The position numbers and the translations under genes are program-made. This document shows positions 25,008-32,391 of a stretch of 64,000 nt of DNA, in pieces. Position 1 is the first letter of the stretch. Every line of letters begins with the position of its first letter. The notes beneath the pieces were generated by a model. It was given only the letters and a program-made list of their open reading frames with translations, had not been told where the DNA came from and ran no database searches. Source of the DNA: Anaerolineae bacterium (GTDB lineage Bacteria; Chloroflexota; Anaerolineae; Aggregatilineales; Phototrophicaceae); NCBI GenBank assembly GCA_022823165.1, contig JAJDXR010000044.1, positions 1 to 64,000 on the forward strand, given 5' to 3'.

Positions 25008-26025
25008 TGAAGCGCCCGAGCTGTATTTCATCGGCGCGGTCGGGGGTATGGAGCGCAAGCTGGTGACGGAATCGAGCCTAGATTTCAAAGCCTATCATGA
25101 GGTCTTGGCGGGTCCTGTTCACGGCGTCAATCCCATTCGCTTACTGATCAGCCTGACAAAGTTGAAATTGGGCGCCATACAGTCCTTTGTCCAGCTCATG
25201 CGAGTTCGCCCACAGGTCATTCTGCTCACCGGCGGCTGGGCTAACCTGCCCGTGGCGCTAAGCGCCCGTCTGCTGCGCATTCCCATTGTCATCTATCTGC
25301 CTGATATTGAACCCGGGCTGACGATCAAGGCGCTGCAGCCCTTTGCCCACAAGATCGCCATCACTGTGGCGCAGTCAGCCCGCTTTTTCCCGCGAGAGAA
25401 AACAATCGTCACCGGCTACCCGCTTTTGGAAAGTCGCATCAGCGCCAGCAAAGCGCAGGCCTGGCGGCATTTTGGCCTGGATGCCCAACGCAAGACTTTG
25501 CTGGTCTTCGGCGGCAGCCGCGGCGCGCGAAGCATAAATATCGCGCTGGCGGAAAATTTGCGGCGCCTGTTGGATAGCGGGATTCAGGTGCTGCACGTTA
25601 CCGGTGAATTGGATTGGGAACGCTCGCAGCGGCAGCTTGGCGCGCTGGCGGAGCACCCTCATTATCATCCCTTCGCCTATTTGCACGAAGAGATGGGGCT
25701 GGCCTTCGCCGCGGCTGACCTGGCGCTGTGTCGGGCCGGCGCCAGCACCTTGGCGGAGCTGCCCCTGTTTGAGCTGCCGGGCATCCTGGCGCCCTATCCC
25801 TATGCCTGGCGATACCAGAAAGTGAACGCCGATTATCTCGCCGAAGCCGGCGCCGCAGTCCGTCTAAACGACGAAGACCTGGCTGAAAAACTCTATGATA
25901 CGGTGGCCGGCCTGATCCTTGATGACGCGCGACTAAGCAGCATGCGCGACAAATCGAGGGCGCTGGCGAATCCAGATGGCGCGCGGCGGCTGGCGGACTT
26001 GCTGCGCGAAATCGGCCGGGACTGA
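24913..26025 (+). CDS. murG: UDP-GlcNAc:lipid I N-acetylglucosaminyltransferase
   Basis: 370 residues beginning at a TTG with GGAGAAG eight bases upstream; RILIGAGGTGGHVYPALA is the N-terminal signature of MurG. LLTGGWANLPVALSA, VFGGSRGARSIN, and CRAGASTLAELPLFELPGIL (the nucleotide-sugar site of GT28) follow. It makes lipid II at the inner face of the membrane. The start lies inside ftsW in another frame; no in-frame ATG gives a full Rossmann loop, so the overlap is real. Twelve bases after its stop a MITE begins. Confidence 0.94.
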   Translation: MRILIGAGGTGGHVYPALATAQALLQLLQKNDEAPELYFIGAVGGMERKLVTESSLDFKAYHEVLAGPVHGVNPIRLLISLTKLKLGAIQSFVQLMRVRPQVILLTGGWANLPVALSARLLRIPIVIYLPDIEPGLTIKALQPFAHKIAITVAQSARFFPREKTIVTGYPLLESRISASKAQAWRHFGLDAQRKTLLVFGGSRGARSINIALAENLRRLLDSGIQVLHVTGELDWERSQRQLGALAEHPHYHPFAYLHEEMGLAFAAADLALCRAGASTLAELPLFELPGILAPYPYAWRYQKVNADYLAEAGAAVRLNDEDLAEKLYDTVAGLILDDARLSSMRDKSRALANPDGARRLADLLREIGRD

Positions 26026-26037
26026 CATGCTGGAGCC

Positions 26038-26192
26038 GGGAGTGTCTATTGTATTGGATGCGTTTTCCCTTCGACCCAAAGAAAAAACTCTGTGCCGGCG
26101 GGCAGTGTCTACGCGCCCCTCAGTGTCTCAGTGGTGAATTAACCTGTGCCAAGCTCGACATTCAGGAAATATCCACCATATTAGTCACTCCC
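26038..26192 (+). mobile_element. MITE copy 2 (155 bp, 8-bp target duplication), between murG and murC
   Basis: Left end GGGAGTGTCTATTGTATTGGAT; right end reads backwards GGGAGTGACTAATATGGTGGAT. CTGGAGCC occurs at 26030-26037 and again at 26193-26200, an exact 8-bp duplication. The interior matches copies 1 and 3, with an extra stretch of about 22 bases (GGCGGGCAGTGTCTACGC) in the middle that itself resembles the element's end. The element is inside the division cluster, codirectional with it, and leaves both genes whole. Its transcript would carry a long hairpin between murG and murC. Confidence 0.9.
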
Positions 26193-26232
26193 CTGGAGCC
26201 TGCCACTTTGATCAGGAAGGTAGAACGATAGT

Positions 26233-27615
26233 ATGATTCCGCTGCTACCCGGCGCCCGGATTCACTTGATCGGCATCGGCGGCGCCGGTTTGTCGGCTAT
26301 TGCCCGCATTCTGCTGGAGCGCGGCTGCGCGGTCAGCGGTTCCGATTTGCAGGCCAGCGAAAGCGCTGAGCGGCTGGCGGCGGCTGGCGCGCGCGTGTTT
26401 CAGGGTCATCAGGCTGATAATGTAGCGGAAGCCGACGCCGTGCTGGCCACCTCAGCCGTGGGCGACGATCATATCGAGGTGGTTTCAGCCAGAGCTCGCG
26501 GCATACCCGTTTTCCGACGCAAAGCCTTCATGCGCAGCCTGCTGCAAGGCTGTGATACGATCGCTGTTGCCGGCACACACGGGAAGACGACTACCACATC
26601 CATGATCATCCATATTCTGGAGTCAGCCGGTAAAAACCCCAGTTACATCGTCGGCGGCGCCATGGGCAACACCGGCAAAAATGCCGCCGTTGGCCGCGGC
26701 GATTCCTTTGTCATAGAAGCTGACGAATACGGCAACATGTTTCATGGGCTTGACCCGAACCTGGCTGTCGTCACCTCGGTCGAACATGACCACCCGGATT
26801 TCTTCCAGTCGCCGCGGGAGCTGAGCGAAGCATTTGAGCGCTTCGTCGATTTGCTCGGGCGCGACGGCATCTTGGTCGCCTGCGCCGACGACGCCGGCGC
26901 GCGCGCCCTCGCCGACTCGCGCCGGCTAAGCGGAGGCCGGGCGCTTAGCTACGGTATTACTTGCGCTGATGCCGATTGGCAAGCGACCGATCTGGATTTC
27001 TCGGGTCCAGCCACGCGCTTCACCGTCAGACGACAAGGCATCGCCTTGGGCGAAGTGAGCCTCGGCCTACCCGGCAGACACAATGTGCTGAACGCGCTGG
27101 CTGCCCTCAGCGTAGCCAATGAACGCGGCGTCGCCGTTGAGCGGGGCGCGGCCGCGCTCAGCAGCTTCCTGGCCACCGCGCGCCGCTTCGAAATCCGGGG
27201 CGCCCGCGCTGGCGTGGTCGTGGTTGACGATTACGCTCACCATCCCACCGAGATTAGAGTCAACCTGCAGGCTGCCCGTTTGCGCTATCCGCAGCATCAG
27301 ATCTGGGCGATCTGGCAACCGCATACCTACTCGCGCATGCAAGAATTCTGGGCTGATTTCGCGGCGGCTTTCCAGGATGCGGACCAGGTGCTGGTCACGC
27401 CGATTTACGCGGCGCGCGAATCACCCATAGACGGGGTGACCAGCGCCGCGCTGGTCGCGGAAATGCAGTCCCGGCAGCCCGCGGCCTACGCCCCAAGTTT
27501 CAAAGACGCGGTTGACCTGCTGAATCGCTCAGTCCGCGCGCCGGCTGTCCTGCTCATTTTCAGCGCTGGCGACGCCAACATCATCGCTGATATGTATCTG
27601 AATAGCCCGGCCTAA
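26233..27615 (+). CDS. murC: UDP-N-acetylmuramate--L-alanine ligase
   Basis: 460 residues. IHLIGIGGAGLSAIARIL is the N-terminal nucleotide-sugar loop of MurC, VAGTHGKTTTTSMIIHILE the ATP loop, FVIEADEYGNMF the metal-binding acidic motif, and VVDDYAHHPTEI and WQPHTYSRM the family's C-terminal motifs. It adds L-Ala to UDP-MurNAc, the first Mur ligase step. The ATG is 33 bases beyond the right target duplication of the MITE, so this gene's leader was changed by the insertion. murB follows in six bases. Confidence 0.96.
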   Translation: MIPLLPGARIHLIGIGGAGLSAIARILLERGCAVSGSDLQASESAERLAAAGARVFQGHQADNVAEADAVLATSAVGDDHIEVVSARARGIPVFRRKAFMRSLLQGCDTIAVAGTHGKTTTTSMIIHILESAGKNPSYIVGGAMGNTGKNAAVGRGDSFVIEADEYGNMFHGLDPNLAVVTSVEHDHPDFFQSPRELSEAFERFVDLLGRDGILVACADDAGARALADSRRLSGGRALSYGITCADADWQATDLDFSGPATRFTVRRQGIALGEVSLGLPGRHNVLNALAALSVANERGVAVERGAAALSSFLATARRFEIRGARAGVVVVDDYAHHPTEIRVNLQAARLRYPQHQIWAIWQPHTYSRMQEFWADFAAAFQDADQVLVTPIYAARESPIDGVTSAALVAEMQSRQPAAYAPSFKDAVDLLNRSVRAPAVLLIFSAGDANIIADMYLNSPA

Positions 27616-27620
27616 AGCCC

Positions 27621-28538
27621 ATGTTTTCGCCACAACTGCCAGCTGTTGACGGCCTGCTGCGCGCCCAGCCATTGGCGCGTTTTACCGCGGCGCGTTTGGG
27701 CGGGCTCGCCGATTATCTCTTCATCGCCAGAGCGCCTGCCTACGACGATACCATATCGCTGCTGGACGCGGCATGGCGTCGAGAGATGCCCGTGACCGTC
27801 ATCGGCGGCGGCGCCAATGTACTGGTCGCTGACGCCGGCATACGCGGCCTCACAATCATCAACCGCGCCACCGACATAAGGCGTCAACGCGCCGGCGACG
27901 CGATGCTGGTGCAAGCCAGCAGCGGCACGAATCTAATTCGCCTGGCGCGCTACTGCCAGGAAAACGCGCTAGCCGGCCTGGAATGGGCGATTGCGGTACC
28001 GGGTACGCTGGGCGGGGCGGCGGTCAACAATGCCGGCGCCCACGGCAGCGATATCGCCAGCGCGCTGACGCGCCTGTTGGTCTACGAAGCGGAAGGCGGC
28101 GAGCGCTGGCTCAATGTAAAGTCGCTGCAATACGCCTACCGCCATTCCCGGCTGAAATATCGATGCGATCGGCGCTTCTTCGTCCTGCGCGCCGAACTCA
28201 AGCTGCAGCGCGCCGACGCGGCGCAAATACAGGCGCGCATGGAGCGCAACAATGAACACCGCCGGCGCACACAGCCACCCGGCGCCAGCCTCGGCAGCAT
28301 ATTCAAAAACCCAGCGGGCGATTACGCGGGCCGTCTCATCGAAGCGGCTGGACTAAAAGGAAAACGCCTGGGCGCAGTACAGGTGTCGCCGCTGCATGCC
28401 AACTTCTTCGTTACTCTTAGCGCTGACGCCAGCGCCAGCGACTATTTTCGGCTGATAGAGCTGGTGCGCGAACGCGTGCGCGCGCGCCTCGGCGTGATGC
28501 TGGAACTCGAAATCCAGACGCTTGGCGAATGGGAGTGA
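27621..28538 (+). CDS. murB: UDP-N-acetylenolpyruvoylglucosamine reductase
   Basis: 305 residues, type II MurB. FAD domain with VIGGGANVLVADAGI, AVPGTLGGAAVNNAGAHG, the Tyr-Arg pair in YAYRHSRLKY, the proton-donor Ser in GASLGSIFKNPAGDY and LEIQTLG with the final Glu. It reduces UDP-GlcNAc-enolpyruvate to UDP-MurNAc. It starts six bases after murC and is certainly cotranscribed with it. Confidence 0.95.
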   Translation: MFSPQLPAVDGLLRAQPLARFTAARLGGLADYLFIARAPAYDDTISLLDAAWRREMPVTVIGGGANVLVADAGIRGLTIINRATDIRRQRAGDAMLVQASSGTNLIRLARYCQENALAGLEWAIAVPGTLGGAAVNNAGAHGSDIASALTRLLVYEAEGGERWLNVKSLQYAYRHSRLKYRCDRRFFVLRAELKLQRADAAQIQARMERNNEHRRRTQPPGASLGSIFKNPAGDYAGRLIEAAGLKGKRLGAVQVSPLHANFFVTLSADASASDYFRLIELVRERVRARLGVMLELEIQTLGEWE

Positions 28539-28636
28539 ATTTGTGTCATAAGCCGTTTGCGCCGTATTTTGACCAAGTGTAAACTGAAGTCCGTATTGAC
28601 TGGAGGCTTCATCCAACTACCAGTGGACGATCCTAC

Positions 28637-29470
28637 GTGGCAAGTCATGTCCAAGCGCCCAGGCGACAAGCCGACCGCGCTCCTGGTGTGCTGCATCGGG
28701 CAACCCCGGGCAGCGTGCCAAAGCTGTCGACCGCGGCCCGCCGCGAGCGCCGGCCGGCGATTTCGCGTTGGCGGATCATCAGCGGTGTGCTCTTGGTTCT
28801 GTTTGGATTGACGCTGGTAGTCTTTTTCACCAGTGACGTCTTTTATGTGAGAGCAATTCAGGTGCGCGGCAACGATTTCATCACCCGTGAAGAGGTTTTC
28901 GCCTATTCTGAGTTGGCCGACTACCACATGTTCTGGCTGGATCCGGCCGATATCCGCCGCAACCTGCTGCGCGCGGCGTCAGTGGCGGATGTATCCGTAG
29001 AAGTCGGCTGGCCGCCAGACCTGGTCACCTTGTTGATTCAGGAACGGCAGCCGGCGGTTGTCTGGTCAAATGGCGGCCAAGAGACCTGGATTGACGTGCA
29101 GGGGCGCGCCATGCCCGCCCGCGCGGAAATGCCTGGCTTGCTGCATGTGAATTTGGTGCGTGACGGCAGTGATCAAGCGCTGCCAACGGCGAGTGATTTT
29201 GACAAAGACATGGTGCTGGGCGCGCTGCGTCTCAAGCAAATCCTGACCGAGGACAGCCATCTGGATTTCCACCCGATACACGGTTTGGGCTGGACCAATG
29301 AGCTGGGCTGGCAGGTTTGGATGGGTACAGACTCAGCGGCAGTGATGAGCGAGAAAATCAAGATATACGAAGTGCTGGTGGAGAATTTAAGCAGTCGCGC
29401 CATTGACGTTGCCGAACTGAATATCGCGAATCCCGATGCACCGTTCTACAGACTGTTGTGGGGGCTATAG
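28637..29470 (+). CDS. ftsQ: FtsQ/DivIB cell-division protein
   Basis: About 277 residues. Basic cytoplasmic N-terminus, one membrane helix (GVLLVLFGLTLVVFFTS), then a POTRA domain beginning FYVRAIQVRGNDFITREEV and the FtsQ beta domain (QPAVVWSNGGQETWIDVQG). It scaffolds FtsL and DivIC in the divisome. The start is uncertain: GTG 28637 has no strong ribosome site, and the first 45 residues are not conserved. Place directly before ftsA and ftsZ supports the call. Confidence 0.85.
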   Translation: MASHVQAPRRQADRAPGVLHRATPGSVPKLSTAARRERRPAISRWRIISGVLLVLFGLTLVVFFTSDVFYVRAIQVRGNDFITREEVFAYSELADYHMFWLDPADIRRNLLRAASVADVSVEVGWPPDLVTLLIQERQPAVVWSNGGQETWIDVQGRAMPARAEMPGLLHVNLVRDGSDQALPTASDFDKDMVLGALRLKQILTEDSHLDFHPIHGLGWTNELGWQVWMGTDSAAVMSEKIKIYEVLVENLSSRAIDVAELNIANPDAPFYRLLWGL

Positions 29471-29476
29471 GACCGC

Positions 29477-30712
29477 ATGGGCGACTTGGTAGTAGGACTC
29501 GATGTAGGCACGCATAAAATCTGCACTGTGGTAGGCGAGGTGCGGCCCGAAGATGTTTATGTCGTCGGCTTGGGCATCGAGCCCAGCGACGGCATGAAAA
29601 AGGGCGTGGTGAATGACGTGGGCGCCTTGTCGTCCGCCATCGCCAAATCCATCCGCAAAGCGGAGAAATCAAGCGGCTATGATATCAACCGCGCTTTCGT
29701 GAGCGTGGCCGGCAGCCATATCTCCTCGCTGACCAGCCGCGGTCTGGCGACGATCGTCGGCTCGCGCAGCGTCCAGCCGGAAGATCTCGAGAAAGCCATG
29801 AGCGTGGCGCGCAATATCGCCATACCCCACAATCGCGAGATCCTGCATGTCGTGCCCAGAAGTTACACCTTGGACGGCCAGGACGGCATTCGCAGCCCCA
29901 TCGGCATGCACTGCTTCCGGCTTGAAGTCGATGCGCATATCATCACCGCTTCGACGACCAGCCTGGCCAATTTGGAAGACGCGGTCGAGTCCGCCGGCGT
30001 GCTGGTCGATCGTTTTATCCTTAACCCGCTGGCGGCCGGCGATGCGGTCCTGACCGATCACGAGCGCGAAATGGGCGCTGTTGTCATCGACATCGGCGGC
30101 GGCACGACCGACCTGGCTATCTTTATTGACGGCACCGTCTGGCATACGGCAATTATTCCTGTTGGCGGCAACCACGTCACGCAGGACATCACCTATTGGA
30201 TGCGCGTACCCTTCGGCTTGGCCGAGCAAGTCAAGATTCAACGCGGTCATGCCGATATGAACGCGGTCAGCGATTCTGAAGTATTTCCCGTTGAGCCCTT
30301 TGGCGGCGAGATCTTGCCGGTATCGCGCCGCGATCTGGCGATGGTCATAGAGGCGCGCTTTGAAGAGATTTTCGAACTGGTCGAAAAAGAGATCAAGCGC
30401 TCCGGTTACGCGGGCCTTCTGCGCGCCGGCGCCGTCATCACCGGCGGCAGCTCACAATTGCCGGGCTATCGCGATTTGGCTTCGCGCATCATTAATTTGC
30501 CCGTGCGCCTGGCTCATCCCGAGCGCATCACCGGCATCGCCGATACGCTGAAGAACCCGGCCTACAGCACTAGCGTGGGCCTGCTGCGGCTGGGCTTGGA
30601 GATGGACACAATGGCAGAGCCGGAAATGTCCGCGAGCATGAGCCTGCCAGTCAGCAATTGGGGGCGGCGAATGAACGACTTCTTACGGCGTTTCTTGCCG
30701 CAAGATGAATAA
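29477..30712 (+). CDS. ftsA: Cell-division actin-like protein
   Basis: 411 residues. LVVGLDVGTHKICTVVGEV is the phosphate-1 loop of the actin fold, followed by the 1C domain characteristic of FtsA; VVIDIGGGTTDLAIFIDG is phosphate-2 and VITGGSSQLPGY the adenosine site. The C-terminus ends in an amphipathic helix, WGRRMNDFLRRFLPQ, the usual membrane anchor. FtsA tethers FtsZ filaments. It follows ftsQ in six bases. Confidence 0.95.
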   Translation: MGDLVVGLDVGTHKICTVVGEVRPEDVYVVGLGIEPSDGMKKGVVNDVGALSSAIAKSIRKAEKSSGYDINRAFVSVAGSHISSLTSRGLATIVGSRSVQPEDLEKAMSVARNIAIPHNREILHVVPRSYTLDGQDGIRSPIGMHCFRLEVDAHIITASTTSLANLEDAVESAGVLVDRFILNPLAAGDAVLTDHEREMGAVVIDIGGGTTDLAIFIDGTVWHTAIIPVGGNHVTQDITYWMRVPFGLAEQVKIQRGHADMNAVSDSEVFPVEPFGGEILPVSRRDLAMVIEARFEEIFELVEKEIKRSGYAGLLRAGAVITGGSSQLPGYRDLASRIINLPVRLAHPERITGIADTLKNPAYSTSVGLLRLGLEMDTMAEPEMSASMSLPVSNWGRRMNDFLRRFLPQDE

Positions 30713-30757
30713 AAATTGTCTGGCTAAATCAATGGTTATTATTGCCGCTGATTTGCA

Positions 30758-30785
30758 TTGCAGTAGTTTCGAATACGCGTACAAT
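30758..30785 (+). promoter_or_regulatory. Probable ftsZ promoter
   Basis: TTGCAG, 16 bases, TACAAT, in the 132-base gap between ftsA and ftsZ. The start of transcription would lie about 50 bases before the ftsZ ATG. Separate expression of ftsZ would suit the high amount of this protein that cells need. Confidence 0.45.
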
Positions 30786-30844
30786 GATTTCAATATCTTG
30801 TCGTTCGCGTTGGGTTGATGCGCTGATTCTAAAGGGAAGTCATC

Positions 30845-32074
30845 ATGGTCAATGATCTGATTACAGGGGAAAACTTCGCGCAGATTAAAGTCGTTGGCGT
30901 CGGCGGTGGCGGTGGCAACGCCGTCAACCGGATGATCAACGAAGGCTTGGGCGGCGTGGAGTTCATCGCGGTTAACACCGACAACCAGGCGCTTATGCTG
31001 TCGAAAGCCAAAACGCGTGTGCGCATCGGCGATAAACTGACGCGCGGACTGGGCGCCGGCGGCAATCCGGAAATCGGACGCAAAGCCGCCGAGGAAAGTT
31101 CGGAAGACTTGCTCGAAGTGCTGCGCGGCTCCGATATGATTTTCGTGGCCTGCGGCATGGGCGGCGGCACGGGCACCGGCGCTTCGCCCGTCATCGCGCA
31201 GATCGCCAAAGAGCTCGGCGCGTTGACCATCGGCGTCGTCACCCGCCCCTTCACCTTTGAAGGCACGCGCCGCGCGCAACTGGCGAAGACCGGCATCGAA
31301 GCGCTGAAGAGCCAGGTCGATACGCTCATCGTGATCCCTAACGATCGTCTTCTGCAAATGGCGGACAAGCGCTCAACGCTGCAGCAGGCTTTCTCGCTGG
31401 CCGATGATGTGCTGCGCCAGGGCATTCAGGGTATCTCAGAGCTAATCACCGTGCCCGGCCTCATCAACCTGGACTTCGCGGATGTACGTACGGTGATGTC
31501 TGAAGGCGGCGCCGCCTTGATGGCGGTAGGTCGCGCGGCCGGTGACGATCGCGCGCGCTCAGCCGCCGAGATGGCGATCACCAGCGGCTTGCTTGACGTG
31601 ACCATTGATGGCGCGCGCGGCATTCTCTTCTCGATCACCGGCGGCTCAGACTTGACGCTGTTTGAAGTCAACGAAGCGGCGGCAATTATCAAGGACAGCG
31701 CGCATCAAGAGTGTAACCTGATCTTCGGCGCGCACATCGACGAGAGCATGGGCGACGAGGTGCATATCACAGTTATTGCTACCGGCTTCGAGCGCAGCCG
31801 CCTGGAAACGACGATGGCGGAAACCGGCGCCTTGCCAATCCGCCAGACGACCCCGCTGCCGCAGGCGCCGCCTGTGAATCGGCCGGTGTATGAGGATGTT
31901 GAAGTGCCGGCGGCTGGCGACAGCGCATCGGCAAGCAGTGGCGGTTCGTCTTTCCAAAGAAGCCGGATGGCGCCGCCATCGCCGCCTCAGGAAGACCCGC
32001 GCACCTACGACAATATCGACCCCAAGAACACGGAATTGCCGGCCTTCTTGCGCAAACGCAACCGCCGCCAGTAG
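30845..32074 (+). CDS. ftsZ: Cell-division tubulin-like GTPase
   Basis: 409 residues. [16 protein letters not shown] begins the nucleotide fold, [15 protein letters not shown] is the tubulin signature, and [13 protein letters not shown] the T7 catalytic loop. After residue 320 there is a Pro/Ser-rich linker of about 60 residues and a C-terminal peptide [14 protein letters not shown] that should bind FtsA. AAGGGAAG lies seven bases before the ATG. It is the last gene of the division cluster and ends about 35 bases before a strong terminator. Confidence 0.97.
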   Translation: MVNDLITGENFAQIKVVGVGGGGGNAVNRMINEGLGGVEFIAVNTDNQALMLSKAKTRVRIGDKLTRGLGAGGNPEIGRKAAEESSEDLLEVLRGSDMIFVACGMGGGTGTGASPVIAQIAKELGALTIGVVTRPFTFEGTRRAQLAKTGIEALKSQVDTLIVIPNDRLLQMADKRSTLQQAFSLADDVLRQGIQGISELITVPGLINLDFADVRTVMSEGGAALMAVGRAAGDDRARSAAEMAITSGLLDVTIDGARGILFSITGGSDLTLFEVNEAAAIIKDSAHQECNLIFGAHIDESMGDEVHITVIATGFERSRLETTMAETGALPIRQTTPLPQAPPVNRPVYEDVEVPAAGDSASASSGGSSFQRSRMAPPSPPQEDPRTYDNIDPKNTELPAFLRKRNRRQ

Positions 32075-32108
32075 TACCGCATTAAGTTAAAACCAGGTTA
32101 GTTTTTCG

Positions 32109-32132
32109 GGGCGGGCTTTGCTCGCCCTTTTT
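32109..32132 (+). terminator. Rho-independent terminator after ftsZ
   Basis: GGGCGGGC, loop TTT, GCTCGCCC (one G-T pair), then TTTTT. It closes the division cluster. Confidence 0.9.
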
Positions 32133-32391
32133 GTTCCCAAAGTGCAGGCATAGCAACGGGCGCAGCGCGGCCGATATTACAATAGGCGATACAGTGTAGA
32201 TAGAGTATTGAAGAATTATTCACGGATATTTCTAACCGAACTCATGCCGTTTTGATAAGACCGCGAACAGAAAATTGAGCTAAACTGTATAGTCCGTGAT
32301 TCCAACAAATCCTGCCATTAAAACTCCCCATTATTCTTCCTAGCATCAGCCATGGGACAGGTATAAACGAGTATCGATCTTTGTCATCATC

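Noticed and set aside
32133..32391. Cobalamin riboswitch or NrdR box before nrdJ
   Set aside because: Looked for because nrdJ is B12-dependent. No B12-box-like element or paired NrdR boxes were recognisable in these 260 bases, which otherwise hold nothing clear.
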